Shown: piece by piece, positions 25,838 to 34,418 of the stretch | Layout of the letters: each line of letters opens with the position of its first letter | Numbering within the stretch: the stretch's first letter is position 1 | DNA from: Pirellulales bacterium | Lineage (GTDB): Bacteria > Planctomycetota > Planctomycetia > Pirellulales > JADZDJ01 | Assembly: GCA_020851115.1 (NCBI GenBank) | Contig: JADZDJ010000240.1 | Span: forward strand, 1 to 41,458 | DNA: 41,458 bases | Direction of reading: 5' to 3' | Made by a program: the position numbers and the translations under genes | Notes under the pieces: generated by a model | What the model saw: the letters and a program-made list of their open reading frames with translations, nothing else | Database searches by the model: none | What the model was told of the DNA's origin: nothing

Positions 25838-26977
25838 ATGTCCGTTAGTACTGAGATTTTTCGAAATACACGGCAGCCCAAGCATCGCCAAGTGAGGGAA
25901 TTTGTCCTGGAGCAGATGGCGGTAGGAAGGCTCAAGGTCGGCGACTCTTTGCCGGCTGAGGGAGTGCTTGCAGAGTCTCTTGGGGTTGGCCGCAATACGG
26001 TTCGGCACGCCCTCGGAGATTTGGCTCGTCAAGGATTCATCGAACGCGTACAGGGGCGTGGCGTGTTTGTGACGCGGGAAGTCCAGCTCCAACGAGAAGC
26101 GTCCATGGGTGTTTTTGGCCTAATTTTGCCAGATGTGCGAGGAAGTTTGTATCCATCGTTGATCAAGGGGTTCGGAGAGGTTGCCGGTACATCAAGGCAT
26201 TCCATTGCAATCTGCGAAACCTGCAACGAGCTCGGACGGCAGGGAGATGCTATTTTGCAAATGATCGATCGCCGGGTCGCGGGAATTGCGATGGTGCCTA
26301 CTACGGATGGCGTACCGATTCATCAGCTTCGCCAGTTGGAGGAACATGGCATCCCCACCGTCCTTTGCCACCGCGGAGTGGAAGACGTTGCGGCGACCGT
26401 CATCACTTGGCCATGGGAGGAAGTCGCTCGCGTTGCCGCAAGGGAAATTGTGAAACGTGGTCATCGGCATGCAGCGTTTGTCGCGTACAAGCGGTATCGT
26501 TACACCGAAATGTACGAAACCACATTTCGGCAATCGCTGGCGGAGCATGGCCTCGCCTTGCCGGTAGATCGGGTTGTCTATCACGAGGATTTCATTCGAC
26601 CTAGCGGCGACGATCAGGCCCGTCGCGCATTGACGGCCATGCTGCAATCGCCCAACCCTCCGACGGCAATATTTGCTAACGACATCGATGTCGGAGAACG
26701 CGTTTACCTCGAAACGATGCATTTGGGAATGCGAGTGCCCGAAGACTTGTCGATTGTGGCCTTTGGGGGGAAGTGGAGAGAAGGGTCGATCCGCGAGCAG
26801 TTGGCGTCGGTCGCCATCGACGAGGTGGAGTTGGGGCGGCGCGCCGCGAAGGTGCTCGGACGATTGCAAGCCAATCGTTCATCCTGGAGCCAGGAGCAAA
26901 AGATGGTCATGCCATTGGAATTTATCGAAGGTCGGTCACTGGCGCAGCTTGGTGTAAGTATTTCCCACGTACATTAG
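25838..26977 (+). CDS. GntR-HTH / LacI-type ligand-binding transcriptional regulator
   Basis: A 379-residue regulator joining a GntR winged helix-turn-helix (about residues 15-80; LPAEGVLAESLGVGRNTVRH, ALGDLARQGFIERVQGRGVF) to a periplasmic-binding-protein-like sensor domain of LacI type (about 85-370; GVFGLILPDVRGSLYPSLIK, PTAIFANDIDVGERVYLETM, GMRVPEDLSIVAFGG). This architecture is that of AraR-like sugar-responsive repressors. It lies at the head of the glycan-related locus on the right of the window, and its promoter carries a dyad, so I infer that it controls both itself and the downstream genes in response to a sugar. The effector is unknown. No clear Shine-Dalgarno precedes the ATG at 25838; the context GGAGCTCTCCAT lies 6-16 bases upstream. 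Confidence 0.9.
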   Translation: MSVSTEIFRNTRQPKHRQVREFVLEQMAVGRLKVGDSLPAEGVLAESLGVGRNTVRHALGDLARQGFIERVQGRGVFVTREVQLQREASMGVFGLILPDVRGSLYPSLIKGFGEVAGTSRHSIAICETCNELGRQGDAILQMIDRRVAGIAMVPTTDGVPIHQLRQLEEHGIPTVLCHRGVEDVAATVITWPWEEVARVAAREIVKRGHRHAAFVAYKRYRYTEMYETTFRQSLAEHGLALPVDRVVYHEDFIRPSGDDQARRALTAMLQSPNPPTAIFANDIDVGERVYLETMHLGMRVPEDLSIVAFGGKWREGSIREQLASVAIDEVELGRRAAKVLGRLQANRSSWSQEQKMVMPLEFIEGRSLAQLGVSISHVH

Positions 26978-27152
26978 GCGAGTTGACGGATAGCTAGTGC
27001 GGCCGGCGATGTATCGTCGAACGACGACGGGGCCGGATTCGGAGTCGAGGGTGACAGAGGATAAACGTGGAGCGAGAACAGGCACTTGGTAGCGGCCAAG
27101 AACGTGTCGATCACTGGCGATCATGATATGGCATTGCGAGATTCAATCGATC

Positions 27153-27164
27153 GCATCGCGATGC
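27153..27164. promoter_or_regulatory. Perfect 12-bp palindrome upstream of the PEP-CTERM gene
   Basis: GCATCGCGATGC is a perfect palindrome about 70 bases before the ATG at 27235 and 175 bases after the regulator gene. Its position and symmetry fit an operator, but its sequence differs from the GTAT-N6-ATAC dyad in the regulator promoter. Role inferred only. Confidence 0.35.
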
Positions 27165-27234
27165 AAAATTACGCGCCTTGTCTACGGGTTGGCTGCTTGT
27201 ACTTTTCTTTTTTCATTGTTTTAGGAGAAGACCC

Positions 27235-28257
27235 ATGAAAACAGTTTTGATTCGCAATGCCATCGGCATGATTGCCGTATTCGCAACCACTGCTTTCAGC
27301 TATGCAGTGCCTGTCGCGCAGCTAAGCCCGACTGATCCAGGTTTGAACATCGAATTCCCCTTTGTTGGACCAGACGCCTTCGGCAATACCAACCCTCTAT
27401 TGCCCACACAATGGGGCGGATATATCACCGGTGCCGCGGTTACTATTTCTGACGATGGGCGGCTTGTTGATTCCGGGGACAATGCCTATGTGCGTTATAA
27501 CACTACAATGCAAGGAGTGAATCCCGCTCCCAACCAATACACAAAGACGGCAATGGACATCACCAAGGATTGGGTCTTGTCTATGGAATGGGAATCGGAC
27601 ATGCAGGAGACGCTCGGCACTGTCTTTGAAGCGAGCGCAATCTTGCAAGATGTCGCACGATTCAGGGTCACAAGTCCCGGCGCATATGAATTGCAGGGTG
27701 GCGACGGTGGCGGACCCTATGCTTCGATCAAGACCTTCCCGGCAGGTTATTTGCAGCCGAATACTGTTTATACGCTGACGTTACATTACAAAGCCTCAAA
27801 CCAGTTGATGGACTTTTATATCAACAACACTTTGGAAGCCGTGGATTTTCCCGCTCCAGGCACCGAGCCAGACCACGCGGTTGATTTCCTGCAGCTTGGT
27901 GGAGGCGCCCTGACGGCGGTTCCAGGCCTGAATTACTTCGACAACATTCAGATTGGCCTGCTTGGAACTGCTGCACATCCCGGCGATTTCAACGGTGATG
28001 GCAACGTTGACGGCGCCGATTTCGTCGCCTGGCAGACGCATTTTCCCACGGCCAGCGGCGCGTCACTGGCCGACGGCGACGCGAACGGCGACGGCGCGGT
28101 CGATGGCGCAGACTTCGTGATCTGGCAAACGAGCTTTCCGTATCCAGAGTCGAGCCCCGGCGTATCGCCCGTGCCCGAGCCGAATGCTATCGCGCTGGCT
28201 GTGCTCAGTGCGTTTGGTTTGCTGTTCGTCCAGCATCGGCGCGCGTCGGCGAATTGA
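27235..28257 (+). CDS. Exported dockerin-like / PEP-CTERM protein
   Basis: A 340-residue exported protein. The signal peptide is MKTVLIRNAIGMIAVFATTA, cut near YAVP. Residues about 30-245 look like a beta-rich lectin-like domain (MDITKDWVLSMEWESDMQET, TVYTLTLHYKASNQLMDFYI). Residues about 249-297 hold two dockerin-like calcium loops (GDFNGDGNVDGADFVAWQT and GDANGDGAVDGADFVIWQT). From about 311 comes a PEP-CTERM sorting signal: PVPEPNA, a hydrophobic helix, then HRRAS. It should be handled by an exosortase and held at or released from the cell surface. AGGAG lies 7 bases before the ATG; the frame is open to 27178 but the signal peptide starts here. It follows the regulator and precedes the DUF1559 modules. 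Confidence 0.88.
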   Translation: MKTVLIRNAIGMIAVFATTAFSYAVPVAQLSPTDPGLNIEFPFVGPDAFGNTNPLLPTQWGGYITGAAVTISDDGRLVDSGDNAYVRYNTTMQGVNPAPNQYTKTAMDITKDWVLSMEWESDMQETLGTVFEASAILQDVARFRVTSPGAYELQGGDGGGPYASIKTFPAGYLQPNTVYTLTLHYKASNQLMDFYINNTLEAVDFPAPGTEPDHAVDFLQLGGGALTAVPGLNYFDNIQIGLLGTAAHPGDFNGDGNVDGADFVAWQTHFPTASGASLADGDANGDGAVDGADFVIWQTSFPYPESSPGVSPVPEPNAIALAVLSAFGLLFVQHRRASAN

Positions 28258-28299
28258 GTTTTCGACGCCAACGGCGCGAGAACGGAATCGATAAATTCT

Positions 28300-28338
28300 T
28301 GGCCGCGGCTTGGTCCACGAAGGTTCAAGCCGCGGCCA
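28300..28338 (+). other. Strong 13-bp hairpin between PEP-CTERM and DUF1559 genes
   Basis: TGGCCGCGGCTTG (28300-28312) and CAAGCCGCGGCCA (28326-28338) are perfectly complementary around a 13-base loop. The stem is very GC-rich, lies 42 bases after the upstream stop codon and 67 bases before the next start, and has no T-run. It may protect the 3' end of the PEP-CTERM mRNA or act as a partial terminator, allowing higher expression of the first gene. Confidence 0.8.
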
Positions 28339-28405
28339 TGATGGGAACAGAGACGAGGCGTCTTACCAATTTCTGGGTTGCCGTTTGTCATTGGGAGAAT
28401 TCGTC

Positions 28406-29383
28406 ATGAAACGTCAATTGCAGCGAACATGGAATCGATCTGGATTCACAGGGTTCACGCTTGTGGAATTGCTCGTCGTCATCGCCATCATTGGTGTGCT
28501 CATCGCGTTGCTCCTCCCTGCAGTGCAAGCTGCGCGAGAAGCGGCACGACGCTCGCAATGTGCAAATCACCTCAAACAAATCGGATTGGGAATTTTGAAT
28601 TACGATAGCGCCAACAAGTCGTTTCCAGTTGGTGGCATAACGGAAGGACATTGCTGCGGCACGCGCAGCAAGACGAGTTGGGCGATATTGATCCTGCCGT
28701 TTATCGAAGAGACCGCACTGTTTGCCAGCTATTATCCCAAGCTCTATAACGAGGACAAGCTAAATCAACCCGCCGTGCAGACGGTGGTACCAACCTATGT
28801 GTGCCCCCTCGACCAGTGGTCGGTCTTTATCGACAAGCCCGACAGCGGGCCGGCGTTCGCCCTGAATCTCGAATACCGCCATTCGTCTTATCGCGGGTGC
28901 AGCGGCTACTCCGACGGCACAGCATGGTGGGATGCCCAATCTGGCGATCAGTTGTTTAACGACTTCCCATTAAAAAGCAGTTGGCGAGGAGCGCTCTACA
29001 CGATCGGCGCAATTAACATTCGCAAACCCGCCAAAGTGAAAGACATGATCGACGGCACCAGTAAGAGCCTGCTCGTGGGGGAGGCATTGAATCTAACGCG
29101 GCATGGCCGTAGCACGTTTTGGGGCTATTCCTATGCATCCTACAATAAGTCGACCGTCGTCAAAGAATCACGGACCTTGTTGGCCGACTTCGACCGCTGC
29201 ACACAAATCGGCGGTGTCGCGGCGAATAATCCTTGTAAACGTGGCTGGGGCAGCTTGCATAGCGGCGGAGTCATTCTATTTACGTTCTGCGACGGCTCGG
29301 TTCGGATGCTCAACGACACCATTGACTTGGGGGTGCTGGCGGAAGCGGCTACGATTGCCGGTGGAGAAGTGCCAAGATTATGA
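28406..29383 (+). CDS. DUF1559 prepilin-like protein (module 1)
   Basis: A 325-residue protein with a type IV pilin/type II secretion pseudopilin N-terminus: [20 protein letters not shown] with the processing site before FTLVE, then the DUF1559 block AREAARRSQCANHLKQIGLG. The C-terminus carries the family's His...Asp-Gly motif (LHSGGVILFTFCDGSVRML), here with ten residues between His and Asp. DUF1559 proteins are greatly expanded in planctomycetes and of unknown function; the prepilin signal implies membrane insertion and surface display. GGGAG lies 8-9 bases before the ATG at 28406. The stop overlaps the next gene by ATGA. Confidence 0.92.
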   Translation: MKRQLQRTWNRSGFTGFTLVELLVVIAIIGVLIALLLPAVQAAREAARRSQCANHLKQIGLGILNYDSANKSFPVGGITEGHCCGTRSKTSWAILILPFIEETALFASYYPKLYNEDKLNQPAVQTVVPTYVCPLDQWSVFIDKPDSGPAFALNLEYRHSSYRGCSGYSDGTAWWDAQSGDQLFNDFPLKSSWRGALYTIGAINIRKPAKVKDMIDGTSKSLLVGEALNLTRHGRSTFWGYSYASYNKSTVVKESRTLLADFDRCTQIGGVAANNPCKRGWGSLHSGGVILFTFCDGSVRMLNDTIDLGVLAEAATIAGGEVPRL

Positions 29384-29823
29384 AGCGCTCCCTAAATACG
29401 ACCATTTTGATCGCCGCGATTGGTGGTGTCACGGCTGGGTGCGGCCAGGCTGAACATTCCCTCGTTCCAGTTTCCGGCCAAGTTACCCGCGGATCGAAAC
29501 CCGTCGCTGGAGCGAGTGTGACCTATCAGCCAATGGCTGAATCAGCGGACCCATTGAACATTGGTCCTGGCTCATTTGGTCGCACCGATACCGGAGGCCG
29601 ATACACTTTGCGCACTTTCGATACCTCCGATCGCCAAGGGGCGATTGTCGGACGACATCGAGTGACGATATACCTCCATTCTCAAGCCGCGGCATCGGAT
29701 GCCGCGGGCAAATCGCGAGTCGAGCAACTGCCTTCCGCGTATACCGATGGATCGCTAATCATCGACGTTCCAACGACTGGGCTTGAAAATGCTAATATCG
29801 ATCTCGACCGGCCGCGGCATTAA
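29380..29823 (+). CDS. Small carboxypeptidase-regulatory-like lipoprotein (module 1)
   Basis: A 147-residue lipoprotein (signal MKRSLNTTILIAAIGG, lipobox TAGC). The mature part is one small beta-sandwich: VPVSGQVTRGSKPVAGASVT, then GRTDTGGRYTLRTF and GAIVGRHRVTIY. Such proteins regularly follow DUF1559 genes in planctomycetes, with unknown function. It begins within the stop of the DUF1559 gene, so translation is coupled. It is a paralogue of the protein at 30973-31419; its C-terminus differs and lacks the final beta-strand segment of the paralogue. Confidence 0.85.
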   Translation: MKRSLNTTILIAAIGGVTAGCGQAEHSLVPVSGQVTRGSKPVAGASVTYQPMAESADPLNIGPGSFGRTDTGGRYTLRTFDTSDRQGAIVGRHRVTIYLHSQAAASDAAGKSRVEQLPSAYTDGSLIIDVPTTGLENANIDLDRPRH

Positions 29824-29853
29824 ACATGTGCTTGTTTTGTGCTGCAGCGCGAA

Positions 29854-30852
29854 ATGAGTGATTCGCGTATCCATATTCGACTATTTATCAGCGCAAGAAA
29901 GAGTGCTCGTCAGATCATTGCAATGCATTGCTCGCCGCAAAAAGCAAGCGATTGGCGATTCACCGGCTTCACCTTGGTGGAGTTATTGGTAGTCATTGCC
30001 ATCATCGGAATTATGATTGCGCTATTGCTGCCGGCGGTCCAATCGGCACGCGAATCAGCGCGACGGACAAAGTGCGCCAACAACCTCAAGCAAATCGGTT
30101 TGGCGATTCAAAACTATTCGAGTGCAAAGCGCACATTGCCTCCCGCCGGATGGAAGAATATCGCCGGAGGCGCCCCTGTGACAGGTCCGCCGCAGGGCTT
30201 GTCGATCCATGCTCTAATTCTACCCTTTCTCGAGGAAACGGCTGCGTATACCCAACTACCGACTTTCAACGTCTATTTCAATAATCCCACGCTCGAACGA
30301 ATGAGGATCTCTACCTACCTGTGTCCAACGGGCTTCTTGGAGTATGTGCCCGTCTCAGGCATCAATCGATACGTGCAACACTATAACCCAGTGTTGGGCG
30401 CTAAAGGAGCGAATTTGTGGGGCGGCGCAGACTTTCTTGTGAACGATCCTTATGGATATGGAGGCTACGCCGACACGGGAGCACATATTATGGACAAGCC
30501 CTTCAAAGTAGCAAAGATTACCGATGGGACGAGCAAGACATTTGCTTTAGGAGAAATGTCCTGGGACACCGGATTGAACTCCTATTGGGTGCGCAGCACG
30601 AGCAGTGGACCGGGCGTCAGCGACAATTCAGGTTCTTATTGCTGCCGCAATTTGTACTACCCGTTGAATTCAGTCAGTCTCTACAATGGGGCCAAAGTCA
30701 ACGACTTTAGTTTCGGAAGCATGCATCCTGGCGGAGGCTCTCATTTCTTGCTGGTGGATGGCTCGACGCATTTCCTTCGCGACACCATTGCATTAAAAAT
30801 CCTCCAAGCGCTGGCAACGCGCAGCGAAGGGGAAAACGGGGCGATCGAATAG
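29854..30852 (+). CDS. DUF1559 prepilin-like protein (module 2)
   Basis: A second DUF1559 protein. The prepilin motif is [20 protein letters not shown], followed by [20 protein letters not shown], and the C-terminal motif is [19 protein letters not shown], again with ten residues between His and Asp. The start is uncertain: GTG 29839, ATG 29854 (used here) and ATG 29923 are all in frame and none has a Shine-Dalgarno. Only the last gives the short leader usual for the family ([20 protein letters not shown]). It follows the module 1 lipoprotein by about 30 bases. Confidence 0.88.
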   Translation: MSDSRIHIRLFISARKSARQIIAMHCSPQKASDWRFTGFTLVELLVVIAIIGIMIALLLPAVQSARESARRTKCANNLKQIGLAIQNYSSAKRTLPPAGWKNIAGGAPVTGPPQGLSIHALILPFLEETAAYTQLPTFNVYFNNPTLERMRISTYLCPTGFLEYVPVSGINRYVQHYNPVLGAKGANLWGGADFLVNDPYGYGGYADTGAHIMDKPFKVAKITDGTSKTFALGEMSWDTGLNSYWVRSTSSGPGVSDNSGSYCCRNLYYPLNSVSLYNGAKVNDFSFGSMHPGGGSHFLLVDGSTHFLRDTIALKILQALATRSEGENGAIE

Positions 30853-30972
30853 ATGGAAAGCAACCAATTTACTTTTCGAAGGCGATTGGCATCGGCGCTG
30901 TGCGATGCGGTGTATTTCCCAAGGCGCTCAACAAAAGCAAGCTGGTTGCTGTTTGAGTGCAGGGTTCGCTCG

Positions 30973-31419
30973 ATGCGACTAAGAGGGCTATGGTTGTTGG
31001 CGTTCGTTCTCTCGATTGGCTGTGGTCCTCGGGGTGATGTTTTGCTCGCGCCAGTAGCCGGGACGGTGTTGCTTGATGGCAAGCCACTGTCGCATGCGTA
31101 TGTCACCTTTACTCCGGAACAAGGCAGGGCGGCAACCGGTCGGACCGGAGTTGACGGAACGTTTGTGCTTGGAACCTTTGCAACCAACGATGGAGCATTG
31201 ATCGGCCGTCACCAAGCGACCGTCGTTGCTCGAGAAACAACCGATGCCAAGCGTGCGTCGGCGGACGCAGAGGCGGACGCCATGAAGTTGCCGGGGCGAT
31301 CGCGAATACCGGCCAAGTATGAGAACACCGCGACGAGCGGCTTCACTTTCGAGGTTAAAGAAGGAATGGATAACCAATTTCAACTTGTCTTACACTCACG
31401 CGTAGAGAAATCGCGATGA
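30973..31419 (+). CDS. Small carboxypeptidase-regulatory-like lipoprotein (module 2)
   Basis: A 148-residue lipoprotein: signal MRLRGLWLLAFVLSIGC, then APVAGTVLLDGKPLSHAYVT, GRTGVDGTFVLGTFATNDGA, LIGRHQATVVA and a closing beta segment SGFTFEVKEGMDNQFQLVL. It shares the core sandwich and the LIGRH/IVGRH motif with the protein at 29380. The frame opens at 30853 directly after the DUF1559 stop, but the signal peptide begins at ATG 30973, which I chose. With the preceding gene it forms a second copy of the DUF1559-lipoprotein pair. Confidence 0.83.
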   Translation: MRLRGLWLLAFVLSIGCGPRGDVLLAPVAGTVLLDGKPLSHAYVTFTPEQGRAATGRTGVDGTFVLGTFATNDGALIGRHQATVVARETTDAKRASADAEADAMKLPGRSRIPAKYENTATSGFTFEVKEGMDNQFQLVLHSRVEKSR

Positions 31420-31624
31420 GCAAGATTGGCATCACTTGAGAGGGTCTGATATGCAAACAATGTAAAAGACAGATTGTGATGAGCAGAGAAACAAGGCACG
31501 ACGTTTATGCACACCAACCGTTTGATGGCTAATCAGCGGTAGTGGGAGATCAGAGAAGAGGATTCGACGAATTTGGCGTATGGAACATTCACGATTTACT
31601 ATCCTAACATGTGAGAACATTGAC

Positions 31625-32464
31625 ATGCATCATTCAACACGCAAAATCGGCTTGACCATCCTGGCCGTACTAACGAGCAATGTGGTTTTTCAAGGGTCTT
31701 TGAATCAAGCAGAGGCCGCCGCGATTACCAGTGCAGACTTTAGTTTTGCCTATGGTTCGACCGTCAAATCCGCCACGCTTCCTACTTGGACATTAACCGA
31801 AAATCCAGGCAGCGCAACAACCATCGGAGATTTCACTTTCTCGCCAGATCCTGCTGGTCAGGTGCAATCGGGGACCGGTCCCACGTTCGTCGGCGCTGTA
31901 CTCAGCGACGGCGGAGGGGAAGATGTGGATCGCGTCGGATCGCTATCAGACCCATTCGCTACCGGCGGCTTTTTATTGCCGATTTCCGCCAGCTATAACG
32001 GCCCTGCACCAGCCGATGCGGCGGCCACGCCGAACTATCGATTGATGATCGAGATTACGAACCTTAGCATTTGGGGTGCTACCACAGTTGCCGATGCAAG
32101 CTCGTTGGCTTGGGACGAAACGACATCCGGACACTTACAAACATCGCCATCGATTGGCCTCAATGTCGCAAATTCAGTTGCCTTGCTCAACGCAGCCTCG
32201 ACGTATACCCAATTGGCGTGGGATCCTACGGATTATGATACCAGCTTGGGTGCGATTAACGATTCGTTCACGCGGACGTTCGATTTTCTTCCCGGTACCG
32301 GCAACGATGGTCGAATTGGAGATGGAATTCAAATTACCGGGAAGGTCCACTTGCTGTACGACGCGGTGCCCGAACCGGGAGCGTGTTTATTAGCAGTTCT
32401 TTCCAGCATCGGTGCGGCCGCATTGAGGTACGCTCGACGCGGGAAAAGAATTGTCACGGCTTAG
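31625..32464 (+). CDS. Exported PEP-CTERM protein
   Basis: A 279-residue exported protein with signal peptide MHHSTRKIGLTILAVLTSNV cut after AEAAA or nearby. The mature part is Thr/Ser/Gly/Asp-rich and beta-rich, with no domain I can name. The C-terminus is a PEP-CTERM signal: DAVPEPGACLLAVLSSIGAA, then an arginine-rich tail (RYARRGKR). The mature domain is unlike the dockerin-bearing PEP-CTERM protein upstream. No Shine-Dalgarno is seen before the ATG at 31625, and 205 bases without a gene lie upstream. A terminator follows 40 bases after the stop, closing this group of genes. Confidence 0.83.
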   Translation: MHHSTRKIGLTILAVLTSNVVFQGSLNQAEAAAITSADFSFAYGSTVKSATLPTWTLTENPGSATTIGDFTFSPDPAGQVQSGTGPTFVGAVLSDGGGEDVDRVGSLSDPFATGGFLLPISASYNGPAPADAAATPNYRLMIEITNLSIWGATTVADASSLAWDETTSGHLQTSPSIGLNVANSVALLNAASTYTQLAWDPTDYDTSLGAINDSFTRTFDFLPGTGNDGRIGDGIQITGKVHLLYDAVPEPGACLLAVLSSIGAAALRYARRGKRIVTA

Positions 32465-32969
32465 CAGGAGCCACGGTGAGACGGATTGTTCGGTCGCAGG
32501 GGGCTCGTCACGGGTGACGGACCATCCGTGACATTTTTGTCCACCGTTGCCGCAGTCAATGTCGAAATTCCACCTCCAAGTTTGATAGCCGAAGTCGAGT
32601 GGCCTTGAGAATTAGAAATAGTCTGATTGTATCCTACTCAACCAGCATGGCCGTCGTTCCTGTGGTACAGAGGCTGGCATGTGTTCGTGCAATTACGTAG
32701 ATCGTGTATAACATGCAAGTTCAACAGCCTAGTTGATTGCTGGCCATACAGCGGGGTTGCCATTGCGAATGCGCATCGGCGACATGGTTGAGAGACCGAG
32801 CCTTGTTTGGAGTCTCAAGAAGTACTCGCCGCGCGAGGGCGCTGGAGAAATATCGCGCTAACTTCAAACCCGAGCAGACGACGAATTGGCCGCTACTGGC
32901 GATCGGTGTTTACATTGACTTGGCGCCATCGCGATCGAGTACGATTTCCGATCTTGGAGGAACAATAGT
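32465..32969. other. Intergenic region before the catabolic operon
   Basis: After a terminator (32507-32538) I see no supported gene in these 505 bases. One open frame (32737-32973) runs into the next start but has no start signal and poor composition. The region most likely contains the promoter and operator of the operon starting at 32970, but I cannot place a convincing -35/-10 pair or a copy of the GTAT-N6-ATAC dyad. Confidence 0.5.
32507..32538 (+). terminator. Intrinsic terminator after the second PEP-CTERM gene
   Basis: GTCACGG (32507-32513) pairs with CCGTGAC (32526-32532) around a 12-base loop, directly followed by ATTTTT. This divides the surface-protein genes from the catabolic operon. 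Confidence 0.7.
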
Positions 32970-34418
32970 ATGAAGCTTGAGAGTTCATGTTGTTCGCGAA
33001 TACTCTGCCGATTGCTGCCGATCTGCCTCTTGGTGTCATCACGTCTCGTTGTGCAGTCGTGCGCTGCGGAGCGAGCTGCGGATTTTGGCAGACGATGGGT
33101 GCGTAGTCATCCGCTGACTCTCATGGCGCTCGTGCAGAGCAATGAATCCGTCAGCGATAACGATCTGTATTCCAAGGCCGGACTCAACACCATGCTTGCT
33201 TGGAAGGATCGGCCGGCGGTGTTTGACGCGGCAGCGCGCCAAGGGATACCTTGGCATTTTCAGCTAGATCCTCGACGCGGTCCACTTAGTGAAGAACTGA
33301 AATCTTATGTTTCCAAGCTATTCGAAACTCACCCTGGTGCGGAAGGATGTCTGGTGTGGGACGAACCAAAACTTCCAGAAATGGCCGAGCTAGGCAAGGT
33401 CGTCGCGTGGATCAAGGAAACCCATCCGCAATTGCTCGTCTATACCAGTGGCAACCCGATTACACCGACCGACGACCCGAGGTACCACGCTCATTTGGCA
33501 GGTATCACCGACGAGCATCTGAAAAAGTCGTCGCCTTATAGTTACAACGACTACTTAAGAGACATTATTGAGCGCGTAGGGCCTGATGTCTTAATGGCAG
33601 ATGTCTATCCGTTTTGGAACCCAGAGAAGATTGTACCGGAAGATTATCTCGTAAAGCGATATTACCTGATGCTGGCCACAATCCGCCAAGAGGCGATCAA
33701 GGCGAACTTGCCTTTTTGGATTTTCGTGCAAGCCTACGAACATCCCAATCGATGTCGATTTCCCAGCGAGGCGGACGTTCGCATGCAAGTCTACAGTTCT
33801 CTGGCATTTGGATTTACGGGGCTGGCATATTTCACGTATGACCCGATGTTTGAGCGGTCCATCTTGGACCGCCAGCATCGGCCGACGGAACTGTACGAGC
33901 ACATTGCTAAACTGAACGCTGAGGTAGGGCACCTAGGTAAATCGCTGCGATGTCTTACGAGTACGGAGGTTGTCTATTTTCCTGGGCGTCAAATGATTCA
34001 TGGCAAGACGATTTCGAATCCTTTCCCTGCGGGAATGAAGCGATTATCCAGCAGCCCCTTCGGCCGATCGATCGTTTCCAATTTACTGATTCCAGAATCT
34101 GCGTTACTCAAGAATGCAATGATTGGTTTTTTCAAGGACGACCTTGGCGGCCGCTATTTCATGGTCGTTAATCTGACGCATGGCGCAAATAGGTCTTCGC
34201 TGGAAACGACCATGCCCTTGACGATCACATTCCCTCCGACGATTAAGACAATTGCGAAACTGTCGCGGGAGACTGGTGAATCCGAGTTCGTTGCGATCCA
34301 GAAGAATCGCTTGGAGTTGACATTGGCGGGCGGTACCGGCGAGTTATTCAAAATTGGAGATGCCAATTTTGCTGGACTAGACGAATCCGAGGCGGGTGCC
34401 GGTCAATCAACAAGATAA
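32970..34418 (+). CDS. Secreted TIM-barrel glycoside-hydrolase-like protein
   Basis: A 482-residue exported protein: a signal sequence (LLPICLLVSSRLVVQSCAAE) is followed by what looks like a (beta/alpha)8 barrel. Barrel-like strands include GLNTMLAWKD, IPWHFQLD, GCLVWDEPKLPEMAELGK (about 126-143), DVLMADVYPFW, LPFWIFVQAY and GFTGLAYFTYD. The Asp131-Glu132 pair at the end of a strand is a candidate acid/base. A C-terminal beta-sandwich follows (FMVVNLTHGANRSS, LAGGTGELFKIG), as in GH42-like and related beta-galactosidase/arabinosidase families. I cannot assign a numbered family. GGAGGA lies 8 bases before the ATG. Its stop TAA overlaps the ATG of the next gene (TAATG). Confidence 0.75.
   Translation: MKLESSCCSRILCRLLPICLLVSSRLVVQSCAAERAADFGRRWVRSHPLTLMALVQSNESVSDNDLYSKAGLNTMLAWKDRPAVFDAAARQGIPWHFQLDPRRGPLSEELKSYVSKLFETHPGAEGCLVWDEPKLPEMAELGKVVAWIKETHPQLLVYTSGNPITPTDDPRYHAHLAGITDEHLKKSSPYSYNDYLRDIIERVGPDVLMADVYPFWNPEKIVPEDYLVKRYYLMLATIRQEAIKANLPFWIFVQAYEHPNRCRFPSEADVRMQVYSSLAFGFTGLAYFTYDPMFERSILDRQHRPTELYEHIAKLNAEVGHLGKSLRCLTSTEVVYFPGRQMIHGKTISNPFPAGMKRLSSSPFGRSIVSNLLIPESALLKNAMIGFFKDDLGGRYFMVVNLTHGANRSSLETTMPLTITFPPTIKTIAKLSRETGESEFVAIQKNRLELTLAGGTGELFKIGDANFAGLDESEAGAGQSTR

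Noticed and set aside
26936-27124. 62-codon minus-strand frame overlapping the end of the regulator gene
   Set aside because: Its composition (RYQVPVLAPRLSSVTLDSES) is protein-like, and I considered a gene remnant, but it lacks a start signal, overlaps the regulator end and matches no family I know.
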